From Nematostella vectensis (lineage: Eukaryota > Cnidaria > Anthozoa > Actiniaria > Edwardsiidae), in NCBI RefSeq assembly GCF_932526225.1, contig NC_064037.1, positions 4,980,703-5,044,702 on the forward strand: DNA of 64,000 bases, read 5' to 3'. Every line of letters starts with the position of its first letter. The stretch's first letter is position 1. Of the stretch, positions 1 to 11,900 are shown in pieces. The position numbers were made by a program, and so were the translations under genes. Below the pieces are notes generated by a model that was not told the origin of the DNA, made no database searches, and saw nothing but the letters and a program-made list of their open reading frames with translations.

Positions 1-3000
1 TTTAGTGGCTCCCAGTAGTTGTGACATCTCTTTGGCAAGCTTCTCTTCCTTTTGGCGATGCATTGAATGGAAACACAAATGGAACAAATGAAAACGATAC
101 AAAACATTGAAAACACAGAACTGAGAATGAAAAGTGTATAGACTTCAACTTCCTTCGCTCGCTTCTTTTTTTTTTCAGAAAGGAGATTTATAATTCTTGC
201 ATTCTATCCAGCCGGTTTTCTCTCTTTTCTCTTATTCTATTTATTCTATATCCAACCCTCAATCCATCTACCCACCCGCCATCCATCTGCCCCTAACCAC
301 TTCCTTGCTTTTGTCCCACCCCTCCCTCCCATTTTCTTGCTATCGCCTTCCATAAAACCCTTCTTGCTTCCATTCTTTCAATTTCCGTCTCTCAATTCCT
401 CTTCTTTTCCGTTTTCTTGTTTACCTTTTCTCCTTCCTTTCTTTTATTTTCTCATTCCAACTTACTCTAACTTCATCCACATCTGTTGTTTCTCTCTTAC
501 TTGGTGGCTTCTCAAAATCGTTTCTTCCTGGAATTCGTTTTGGATACCCAAACAACCATATGCTCCAAAATATACACAGCGTTCCGCAAATAACAAAACC
601 TAGCCACCATGCCCCAATCCAGCGCTCGTCCGTGGGTGTCAGGGAGGTCTCGACCCCAATATCCACGTAAATGGCAAGGAATTTCCCAGAAACAATGAAA
701 CCTACACCAGCACCTGAAAAAAAAAGCATTAACACTATTCTCTACGCGCAAAGAAGTAATAACCTGTACACAAATAAGGCATAACGCATACCAAGCGTGC
801 CACTCATATAAAAAATGCATAGACTATATATCATTAAAAGAACCGTGTTTTCAGGCTTGTTCTGATCTCTCGGAGATGCAGGCCTGTAATTGCTACATAG
901 GTTTATTCTTCAGGGAAGTGTTTAACCCAAACTACATTATTGAGCTTTTATGGCGTGCTCTTTCGGCTTGCACTTTCATCATAGACTGCTATCGACCCAG
1001 AGTCCTACCTCCTAGGAACATGGGGGACCCAGGGCCCTACCTAGCATGGGGGACCCAGGGCCCTACCTAGCATGGGGGACCCAGGACCCTACCTAGCATG
1101 GGGGACCCAGGGCCCTACGTAGCATGGGGGACCCAGGACCCTACCTAGCATGGGGGACCCAGGACCCTACCTAGCATGGGGGACCCAGGACCCTACCTAG
1201 CATGGAGGACCCAGGGCCCTACCTAGCACGGGAGAGCAAGGGCCCTACCTAGCATGGGGGACCAAGGGCCCTACCTAGCATGGGGGACCAAGGACCCTAC
1301 CTAGCATGGGGGACCCAGGACCCTACCTAGCATGGGGGACCCAGGACCCTACCTAGCATGGGGGAGCTAGGACCCTACGTAGCATGGGGGACCAAGGGCC
1401 CTGCCTAGCATGGGGGACCCAGGGCCCTACCTAGCATGGGGGACCCAGGACCCTACCTAGCATGGAGGACCCAGGGCCCTACCTAGCACGGGAGAGCAAG
1501 GGCCCTACCTAGCATGGGGGACCAAGGACCCTACCTAGCATGGGGGACCCAGGACCCTACCTAGCATGGGGGACCCAGGACCCTACCTAGCATGGGGGAC
1601 CCAGGACACTACCTAGCATGGGGGAGCTAGGACCCTACGTAGCATGGGGGACCAAGGGCCCTGCCTAGCATGGGGGACCCAGGGCCCTACCTAGCATGGG
1701 GGAGCTAGGACCCTACGTAGCATGGGGGACCCAGGGCAATACCCTAGAATGAGGACCAGACTAGGGTACATCCCCCTCCCCCCCCCATTGAGTGCGGACT
1801 CAGTTTTATCAATGTAGAATAATTCTTACCCAGGAGTCCAGACGCGTAGAAGATGCCAACAAACATAGGGGACGCTTTGGCCTTGACGTTTTCATCCATG
1901 TAAGGAATTCCGAGAGCAATCATGGGCGTGGCACCTGAACCCATGACCAGCATCCCAAGAACGAACAGTGGAACGTACCCCTTGTTACCGGAAGTATATT
2001 CACAAGAATTCACAGAAGTGGAGTTGCACAGTCCTGTTGAAAGGCCACTTTCCGACTCTGCACCTGAAATTCAGAGCGCATTCAGTAGTACAATTTGTTT
2101 TGATAACTGAAGCAATTATTCTTAAAATGACAACTGAAAATACATTTTCTTACCCGCCTCATATCTCCCGCTAAACACGTGAGGAAGGAAGAAGATGAGC
2201 ATGCCAATCCCCATGGTCAGCAGTCCTACCCCACACCAGACAGGTTTCTTTCTTCTGGCGCCAAGGAAACTGACAAGTGGCGTCAGCACGAGAGCGGCGA
2301 TGTCGAACGAACTTGTCAGAAAACCAGTCAGAGAACTAGGGGAAATGACACATTTGCCCGAATAAGCGCCTCTCTCGAATAAGCATCTCGTAAAAAGGTA
2401 AAAAGTGTCTTCCAGAGTAAGCCCCGTCTTAAAGTATGTCACGACTTCGATGACACGAGGGGGGCTGTAAGTAGGGATGTGACGAAAACTGACAGTACTG
2501 CCCTAACACTTTAACATTATATGCATGTCTTGTTATACTTTCTTGGAAAATCTACTTCTTACACGTAAAAAACATAGACAGAACGGATTTTGAGATAAGC
2601 CCCCCCCCCCCCCGATGAGATGCGATTTTTTCGATTGAATTTGGTAAGAACGAGTATAATAATTTGTTAATATATAGTTATTTCGAGATTTTAATACATA
2701 ATGTGCCTTCCAATATTAAATGAAAACAATAACGGTGTGGCTGACAGAAGCTCTTTAAGGTAATACCGGAGGTTATCGTTTAGGCTGGAAATCGCCTAAA
2801 AGTATATCCATACCAAAGATCGTACTAAAATATTCGTTGTCGCCGATTTTCAAGAAATCCCGCCTTTTTTATTATACTTACTCTAAACAGGTTGATAGGC
2901 TCCGTGCCTGATTGTAGAGGCGTAACAAAATCGGATAATGGAGGTTTGTAGGACACGCTCTGTGCGCACATGCCCAATTGAGCCTAACCAGTTTGGATAA

Positions 3001-3455
3001 TCCAACAATTTACATGGACGCCTTCAAATTATTGCCGTATAAAGCTTGAAATTTGCTTTGTTGTTTGTTTTCTAGGCATGAGCATGAAATTATAAATTGG
3101 AAACTAAACTAAAAGTCCCTAGACAAACCTAATATGGCGTTTTGAACAAACTAATTACCATCTATAAGTGTTAGAGCGATAGCATAAGGAACAACTTTAA
3201 AGTAAAAAGACCCATATTTTTTTTAAACACTCAAGGAATTACTCACCTCGAGTAACCATAGCGCTTCTCGATGGTCGAGATGGACACCGAATAAACACCG
3301 TTTACAACGATGCTCTGCGTGAAAAAATACATGACGAGAAAGAACAAGAACCATTTCGGGGAGTTCAATAACTTTAGCCATTTCGGGCGAAATGCTAGCC
3401 AACCAAACTGCAAATAGTGTGGAATTTGCTCGGAGATATCTCGGTTGTTCGCCAT
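1..3455 (-). CDS. OATP/SLCO organic-anion transporter, copy A (5' part; runs off left edge)
   Basis: Solute carrier of the OATP (SLCO) family, a 12-helix plasma-membrane transporter of amphipathic organic anions; substrate unknown. Exons read on the minus strand: 3455-3247 (ATG at 3455), 2335-2154, 2063-1830, 713-501, and one from about 48 to the window edge. Exon 1 holds the first helix (FLFFLVMYFFTQ) and the SISTIEKRYGYSR segment. Exon 2 holds two helices ending LPHVF. Exon 3 has MGSGATPMIALGIPYMDENV. Exon 4 carries the OATP signature DERWIGAWWLGF. Exons 1 and 2 have exactly the same lengths (209 and 182 bp) as in copy B downstream, so the two genes are tandem duplicates. All junctions are GT-AG and in phase. 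The remaining exons (Kazal-like loop, last helices) would lie to the left of the window. Family assignment is firm; paralogue identity is not. Confidence 0.9.
1019..1745. repeat. 26-bp minisatellite in OATP copy A intron
   Basis: About 28 tandem copies of a 26-bp GC-rich unit containing CTAGCATGGGGGACCCAGG, lying between the third and fourth coding exons of copy A. Variants recur 10 units (260 bp) apart: the GGAGAGCAAG variant near 1230 and 1490, and the GGAGCTAGG variant near 1361 and 1621. This indicates block duplication inside the array. No coding role is likely. Confidence 0.95.
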
Positions 3456-3784
3456 TTTCTCGAAATGTTATATTATTGAAAATGACTTTCCGTCACACTA
3501 AATTGTCAAGTATAATAAACTTTGTATCTTATTACAGGGTTTTTTTTAACAATAGCATTTGACCTTGTGGCTTTATCTTGGCATCTGATCTTGTGACTTG
3601 ATCTAGTGTGCCCACATTATATTACACAATAATATAAAATACTAATACGGGCTACTGATGCTTTCGGCTTGTTTCCTTTGCCCATGTTTTCTTTAATAGT
3701 TATTGCTTAGGCTTGCATCTACTGCTTTCAGGTCACCATGCGAAGAGCTATGGTCCATGCGATTGAGCAGAGCCGTAGTAGGCC

Positions 3785-3945
3785 ACGTAAGATATTTTTT
3801 TTTTTTGGGGGGGGGGGGCACAGAACAGAATCATTAAGAAAATGTAGGGGGAGCACAGCCACGCCCCTTCTGATCATTTCCTTATAAATTTGGGAAATAT
3901 TGGGGACACGTGCCCCAATGCCCCACCCCCTGCTACGGTCCTGTG
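3785..3945. repeat. Dispersed repeat, G-run family (copy 1)
   Basis: A T-run/G-run followed by GCACAGCCACGCCCCT, a TTTCCTTATAA block, and a C-rich end with TGCTACGGTCCTGTG. The same order of blocks recurs at 63,640-63,800, so this is a dispersed, probably non-autonomous, repeat family and not unique sequence. Confidence 0.75.
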
Positions 3946-4809
3946 ATTGATGTGCTTTGGTAGTGTTGTACGAACAGTGAATGACGTCTTGAGCAATGCT
4001 TAGGATTTTTCTCTCGTCTTCCTTTTTTACATACATTGTAGTCCATTAAAAGAAATGTTCAACAGCATAACTGTCACATATAACTATTTCAAATAAGGCT
4101 GCACTCGGAGAATCTGTGTATCGTTACCCGCAGTGCTTCATGGGTATCAAGTAAATAAGCAAATAAGCGCAAATAAAATTACAGGTTTTAAAAACTGTTA
4201 TATGTATCTATATTATGCATATTTATGTAAAGTATATGTCAGGAAATGAAACATGCCTGACATACATCCCAATATACACCTATTTCACAAAAGGTTGTCA
4301 GTGGAAATGGCAAATGGTGAACAGGTAAATGGCTTATGGGTACTAATTATTCGTAAAATTAAAGGTGTTAAATAAAGTCCAGCAATGTCAGAGCCAAGCA
4401 TTCGTAACCTTTTATGGATATATGTTTTGAATTATCCATATTCTACGAGACGCATGGTTACTTTTGGTCGTAGAACTGCCATTTGCGAATCGCCATTTGC
4501 ACTGACAACCTTCATTGAAGGTGTATGTGAAAGATCTGCAGCTATCCGTTTTGAAAGGGGACTCCACACCCCAGACTCACCACCCCAACACACCTACTAT
4601 CAATTGAACAAACTTTGGAGGCAATGATTATGTTAAAGGCTCTGCCTTGTCGCTTTATGCACATTCTCAATAGCCCCCCCCCCCCCCCCCCCCCCCCAAG
4701 CGACGAAAACTTGAAGAACGAATGATCATAATGAAGTGCGGGCTTCAGGATGCGATTGGTATCTATAATTACCAACTTAACATATTACATACACTGTGTT
4801 TGTCCACCT

Positions 4810-4935
4810 GGGGAGGCTTTAGTGTCCTTAATAGCGAGTGTCCGAAAAACGAATCGCAAGTGTCCCTGAAAGCGAATGTCCGTAATAACGAGTGTACCTA
4901 CTAGCAAGCGCTCGCTATAGCTGGTGTCAGTAATA
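4810..4935. repeat. Degenerate ~17-bp tandem repeat
   Basis: Loose repeats of a pattern like AGTGTCCGTAATAACG (for example near 4880 and 4920). The unit resembles the 17-bp unit of the large array at 37.97-39.17 kb, which suggests a common motif. The copies here are diverged and the boundaries are approximate. Confidence 0.5.
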
Positions 4936-5364
4936 GAGAGGCTAGGGTCAGCGTTCTCATGCATTTTACCAGATATACGTCTATTGAAGATGTACGGATA
5001 GCGAGGTTTTAATCATAAAGGAATGAATTTATTTGTTAGATTGATCTACTATGTGGCAAGCCTAAGACACGGCCAAGTGCAAAATAGTACATGTTGCAGT
5101 ATGGGAGACAGCGCATTCTTACTATCCGTGTGACACTTGTTTGAAAAATGTCTCGTGCGTCCACGCAGCATTTGTTCTTAAAAAAACAAACAGCCACGTC
5201 TTCTAGCAATATAATGTAGCGCTGTTTGTACACTTTGTCAGGAGATAGTCCCAAGAGGTGTCAAAGCAAAGCGTTTTTTCTCATAGAAATGTCAAAGCAA
5301 AGCACTTTGCCAAAATCGGTGGTGATTGTTTGCGCTGTTTACACTAGACTCAAATCATTTGACC

Positions 5365-5720
5365 GAGCTAAACAATACTGCGACTTGAATGGAACACTGT
5401 TGCTTTTATAGAAAATCAGACCCTTTATTCAAACAATACTACGACTCGAATGGAACACCGTTGGTTTCATAGAAAATCAGACCCTTTATTCAAACAATAC
5501 TGCGACTTGAATGGAACACCGTTGGTTTTATAGAAAATCAGACCCTTTATTCAAACAATACTACGACTCGAATGGAACACCGTTGGTTTTATAGAAAATC
5601 AGACCCTTTATTCAAACAATACTGCGACTTGAATGGAACACCGTTGCTTTTATAGAAAATCAGACCCTTTATTCAAAAAATACTACGACTCGAATGGAAC
5701 ACCGTTGGTTTCATAGAAAA
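5365..5720. repeat. ~61-bp tandem repeat
   Basis: Six near-identical copies of a 61-bp unit containing GAATGGAACACCGTTGG and GAAAATCAGACCCTTTATTC. They lie between the two OATP genes, just downstream of the copy B stop codon. Alternate copies share variants (TGCGACTTG versus TACGACTCG), which suggests a two-unit block expanded. Confidence 0.9.
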
Positions 5721-5904
5721 TCAGGCCCGTGAGGTGGGGAGACGAGGGTAATAAAAATAAAACCTAAAAATGTTCTTGACGCCTCAAGCAAAGGCAAGTG
5801 CACTTAGCAGCTAGGTAGAAACGCGGCTTCCATTGACCACAGCATAGAAGCTTATCCCTTATCCCTACCCCCACCACAAATCAATTCTACGGGCCGCCGT
5901 TTTC

Positions 5905-8900
5905 TCATAGATGAGTTGTCTGTTTTTGTGCTTTATCGTCCTGACGAAGCCGCGTCGATTTATTTATTCTACGGCAGGAGAGATACGACACCAAGAAGCC
6001 CATTATGACCACTAGTTTGCAGACGAAGCACAGTCCAAACACGGTGTAGGCGAGTTGAGTGTTGTTGTACTCCAGACAGTTGCCCTGACCGTCACACCTG
6101 AGGAGACAAATAGACTTGTATCTGGCGTAGTTTCCTGTGGTTGTTCTCCCTATTCCTTTTTGTCTAATGTGTGCGAGGTACTGTGCGGGTAAGGTAAAAC
6201 GCTTTTTCCGCAATGTATGTTCTTGTCACATTCATAGTTCATATTCATAGTCAGTCTTACCTTTTATCCCATAAAATACAGGCTAAATCAAATAGGCTCC
6301 CAAACAAAATAGGACCAGGTATCGATCCGAGCAGTCTCGCCATCGTCATCTGGAAACCAACACCATACGTGCGCTCGTCCAACGATAAACATCTAGAAAA
6401 ATAATAAGAATTTTATTGTCGGAATATACAACTCTTTGGCCCTTGTTTGCTTGTCTTGGTTTGCGCCACCTTCGGTGACACAGTCCCCTCACACTCATGA
6501 CTGTAGGATACATAGAGCGGCTATTCAAGTGAAGCGCATTTTATCATGTCAACCGAAGCGCATGGGAAACTCATGGCATGACCTCTTCGAACACTACCTT
6601 AGCGTTACCATGGTAACCCCTTATTTAATACTGTTACTAAGGTGACTACCGTACAACATACCGTTACTATAGTGACAACCGTATAACATACCTTAGCGTT
6701 ACTATGGTAGCCGGCGTCTCGTTGAGGAATGTTAAGAATCCAAACATAAATACAGTCGCCAGTAGGAGCCAAAATGTGTTACCACAGAAAGTCATGCACC
6801 GCCCTGGTAACATGAGGGCGTTAGGCGTGGCCAGACAGGAGCAACTGGAGAAAGACTGGGACGAGGAATCCAAAAGTACGGTTAGTCACTGGGTGCCCGT
6901 TAAGAGTGGGTAAGCGTGTCATGGCGCTTACGGTTAAAGGGGAGTAAAGGGGTGCTAGCGGTGGAATACATGTGCCAAAAGACAATGACTAAATGGAGAG
7001 GAGTAATAATTGTAGACGCGGGGAAATAAATTAGACCTAAAATAAGTAAAAACAAAAAAACAACTGACAATGACTAAATGGAGAGGAGTAATAATTGTAG
7101 AGGCGGGGAAATAAATTAGACCTATAATAAGTAAAAACAAAAAACAACTGACAATGACTAAATGGAGAGGAGTAATAATTGTAGAGGCGGGGAAATAAAT
7201 TAGACCTATAATAAGTAAAAACAAAAAACAACTGACAATGACTAATTGGAGAGGAGTAATAATTGTAAAGGCGGGGAAATAAATTAGACCTATAATAAGT
7301 AAAAACAACTGACAATGACTAAATGGAGAGGAGTAATAATTGTAAAGGCGGGGAAATAAATTAGACCTATAATAAGTAAAAACAACTGACAATGACTAAA
7401 TGGAGAGGAGTAATAATTGTAAAGGCGGGGAAATAAATTAGACCTATAATAAGTAAAAACAACTGACAGACCAAAAGACCTATGAAGCCCACTGCAAACG
7501 GCGCTAACATCGGCTGCATTACTAGCACCGCATGGTTGATATAACAATGGAAATGTTGTTGAGCCGCATCACATCACTTCCCAACACGGTTTCAAACAGT
7601 GCCAGCATTGCTGGACGATCGTATCGCCGGCTTTTTGCGTAAGCGGTGCTGTCGCCGTTTGCATGGGACCTAACAAGTTGCACTTTACCTTGTTAGCATT
7701 CCTGTCGAGGCAACCTGCGTGACAAGATGAGTAATACGTCATGCCAGCGTTACATACGGGACTGTAAGGCACTGTGACGCATGCGCAGTCGGAATTGCAG
7801 GTGTTTTCTAACGACAGCGTGCTGGAACTGTAGACGATTTCGTGTTAATAGGCGAAAAATGATGAACTATTAAATTATCGACAAAAATTCGTTAAAAAAA
7901 TCAATTCGTTCTCCTTAACAGTTAAAACCAGGTATAAGAGGGGAGGCGGGCGCAGTATGTATGCATGCGCAAAAGCTGAATCAATTTCCCGCGCGTCGTC
8001 ATAGCAACCTACTGGGAGACACACGCTCCTTCCGTGTTGTGTGACATTAGAGAAATTGGTCATCGCCGAGTGAATTCCTCGGTGAATTTCACACGAAAAA
8101 CGCGGGAAACCTATGTCATTAAATTATCAGCCTTGAATTTCACATCAGTTTGTCTTGTCACTGTTGTGTAAATTTTTTTCCCACCCTAGCATTTCTTTAA
8201 AAAAATGTTGGCTTTATTGGTCTCTAGGGTACTCTTGGGGGAGGGGGTAGGGGGAGGTAATCCAGGCTACCTCTCCATTATTACCTCTCCTTTACCTTAC
8301 CCTACCTGACCCGCGGAGCCCCGTTCATGATAAAAGCTTGAACTAGATGGAGATCAACTTGCCTGTTGTAAAAAGGAGTGTTCACACCAGCCATAGAGAC
8401 AGTAGAGGGAATGAACTCTTAGGTCCTTTACCTTACCCTACCTGACCCGCGGAGCTCCGTTCATGATAAAAGCTTGAACTAGATGGAGATCAACTTGCCT
8501 GTTGTAATAAGGAGTGTTCACACCAGCCATAGAGACAGTAGAGGGAATGAACTCTTAGGTCCTTTACCTTACCCTACCTGACCCGCGGAGCTCCGTTAAT
8601 GATAAAAGCTTGAACTAGATGGAGATCAACTTGCCTGTTGGAATAGAGAGTGTTCATACCAGCCATAGAGACAGTAGAGGGAATGAACTCTTAGGTCCTT
8701 TACCTTACCCTACCTGACCCGCGGAGCTCCGTTCATGATAAAAGCTTGAACTAGATGGAGATCAACTTGCCTGTTGGAATAGGGAGTGTTCATACCAGCC
8801 ATAGAGACAGTAGAGGGAATGAACTCTTAGGTCCTTTACCTTACCCTACCTGACCCGCGGAGCTCCGTTCATGATAAAAGCTTGAACTAGATGGAGATCA

Positions 8901-11900
8901 ACTTGCCTGTTGGAATAGGGAGTGTTCACACCAGCCATAGAGACAGTAGCGCAACTAGACAGCAAGGGCAGGGTAACAACCGCAGAGGCAGACGCTACAA
9001 TAAGGCACATCTTGGCCGCCCCAGTCATACTTAGACGAAGCCTTTTGTTGATATAAGACCCTGTAGAACATTACTAATGAAGTCAGTGCCTTTATTCGTT
9101 AACTTTGAACCGGAAACCAATTTTTGTAAACAAAACAATCGACTGTTAATCAGGCTAAATGGAGAATAACCTGTTGCACATTGGCGACGAAAAAGCGTGC
9201 GCTTCCTCGTATCCTACAACAAAGTTACCTCAAGGGGCTCTATAGATTTTTTGACATTGAATTGATTTTCCTAGAAAATTTCGAAACAAAGAGGCTTACC
9301 CAAGAGGCTTCCACACAGGCATGCCGGGACAGTTATGACTCCATAGAGGAAGCCTATTTGAGCCGCAGGGATCCCAAACTGGGACTGCAGGAACTTTGGC
9401 GCGAAGGCTGCGAACCCCGAGAGGACTAGCCACTCGGCACACCCTGCGATTGAGGTGCTGGTGTAAGGGATGTTAAGTAGAAGCCGCTTTGTGGATTGAG
9501 GCAGATGTAATACTTCTTTGGCCAACCACTGTTTGTCCTGTTTCTAGGGATTAGAACTCGGTCAAGAATTAAGGTTGGTTCTCACTTGGACGTAAGCGCA
9601 AGCGGAATGCACGTAGTTTTCCGATTCTCATTAGAAATAAGCGCAAGAGAACGCACCTGCTTGATTTTCTTGCGCTTGCGCTTGTGTTTGACCGATTCTT
9701 GCGCTTGCGCTTGTGTTTGACCGATTCTTGCGCTTGCGCTTGTGTTTGACCGATTCTTGCGCTTGCGCTTGTGTTTGACCGATTCTTGCGCTTGCGCTTG
9801 TGTTTGACCGATTCTTGCGCTTGCGCTTGTGTTTGACCGATTCTTGCGCTTGCGCTTGTGTTTGACCGATTCTTGCGCTTGCGCTTGTGTTTGACCGATT
9901 CTTGCGCTTGCGCTTGTGTTTGACCGATTCTTGCGCTTGCGCTTGTGTTTGACCGATTCTTGCGCTTGCGCTTGTGCATCAGTGAGAACAACCTTTAGGG
10001 GGAATGCCTCTCTAATTTTATCTTATTTTCATAGAATTTTTTTCCTAATTTAAAGGCCACGCGTAGGATCCATGTTTCTTCATTGCCGTTTGTTGTTCAC
10101 TTCTTGTTTGACAATTCAATGAAACTCGCCTAAAGGCTTAAAGGGATTTTCTACATAACGGTACAAGAATCGTAGGGCCAAGAATTATATTTACATAACA
10201 AGAATCTTAGTTACCAACTGATCATCATCCTCAAACACAGAAGTTAAAAAAAGAGATAAAAAGGGAAGCGATTCACCTTCGTCAGCTCCATTTCCTTATC
10301 CGGAATGTCTCCTCCATTTCTTGTAATGCGACTAGGGAAGCCAAAAAGCCAAAAACTCCAAAGTATGCATAATGTGCCACACACAACAAATCCTGGCCAC
10401 CAGGCCCCAACCCAGCGCTCGTCTTTGGGGTTCAAGGGGGTCTGGACACCAATGTCCACGTACATTGCTAGAAAGACCCCTGCGAGGATATACCCGATGA
10501 AGGCACCTGCAAAATGGAAACATTGTCAGGAAATACTACACTTATACTCGTTTAGACGCCATCCTTAAAGGGAATCTGTCAGCCTTTTATCCTTTGTTGT
10601 CATATCAAGAAAATATCGTTTTTGCCAAACGAGGTCACTTCAACATAAGAAAACATATATATTCCTTATTTGGGGATTCTTGTTTAAGGTAATATATTCC
10701 TTATTTGGGGATTCTTGTCATTTTTAAGGCAATCTTTATGACTTGTAATATCAGAAGATAGAAAAACAGTTACTTTGACCATCTTTAGGTCTCTGATAAT
10801 AAGCTAAGATTCTTCGGTACCAGACCCTCAAAACCACGACAACGCTTTTTTTTGTATGCAACTTTTGCAATTTTGGCAAATAAAACAACATCAAAACAAC
10901 AAAATAATCATCATAAAAATCATCTTTAGCGTGCCAATTCTACATTGTTCTTGGATAAACGCCGCGCTTGGATGGTTATAGAAGGCAACCACGAGAGAAT
11001 AAGTAAACAAGCCAGATAACTGAAATCACACATGTAAATGTGAAAGGCAAATATACTAAGGCTAGCTGATAAATTGAGACGATCAGCCAATCAACTGTCA
11101 GTAGTTTTTCACAATCAAAAATTATCACAGTTCAACTCATCACAAATCGTATAGTCAATCAGCTGTCAAAGTCGACAAAACAAGCAGTCAATTGTCACTT
11201 ACCGAAAATACCAGAGGAGTAGAAGATACCGACGTACATGGGGGATACTTTAGCTTTGACGTTTTCGTCCATATAAGGAATTCCGAGAGCAATCATGGGC
11301 GTGGCACCTGAACCCATGACCAGCATCCCAAGAACGAACAGTGGAAAGTACCCCTTGTTACCGGAAGTAGATTCACAAGTATTCAAAGAACCGGAAGTTG
11401 AGTTGCAAAGACCAGTCGAACGAACAAGTTGTGATCCGCCTTGGGATGAAAAAAGGGAAAAATAAATGTTTCTTCTTCAATACCTTGTGAATAAAAAGCA
11501 TTACAAAAAAACTATACAAAAAACATCGTCGTTACTTTCAACGATGGTGAGCTTACGAGTACCGCAAAATTAGGTACGAACCATTAGAAAAGTGGAGGGG
11601 AGGGGGCGGTAAGGAACAAAAAAGATTCATACACGATGAAAAGCCTGGAAAAAGGCATGCAGCCCAAACCAGACAGAAAAATATGCATACAAAGATTTAA
11701 AAAATCCATGCACGTTTTAGAGAAAGAAAAAAAACATGCACGTCTGAAACATCCCTGCACCCCACCTACCCCTTCACTTTTCTAATGGCCCGTCCCAACA
11801 CGGCTAAAAAACGTGCGCGAGCAATTGCCTAATACTACAAGGACTTTAGGCGAGATTTTTGAAAGCGCTAACAAAGACTGAATTTTGAAGATTATTTGGA

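Larger units (their letters stand above)
3456..5364. other. Intergenic region between OATP copies
   Basis: Upstream of copy A and downstream of copy B. It holds a dispersed element (3785-3945), a long C run at 4674-4697, and a degenerate short repeat near 4810-4935. Short open frames here have no recognisable domain or splice context. The copy A promoter should lie just above 3455, but no clear TATA or CCAAT arrangement was recognised. Confidence 0.6.

Noticed and set aside
6845-6854. Acceptor TTTCTCCAG at 6845 for OATP exon 8
   Set aside because: It would put the exon out of frame after exon 7; the acceptor CGTCCCAG ending at 6856 keeps phase.
6955-7547. Repeated YYRSNLFPRLYNYYSS frames
   Set aside because: Product of the 83-bp minisatellite between OATP exons 7 and 8.
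8846-8904. Continuation of OATP exon 6 past the donor (QVDLHLVQAFIMNG...)
   Set aside because: Lacks OATP similarity and would skip the Kazal-loop exon; the in-phase GC donor at 8906 explains the end of similarity.
9569-9991. 140-codon frame of Gln/Lys/Arg-rich repeats on minus
   Set aside because: Product of the 29-bp minisatellite; not between coding splice sites in phase.
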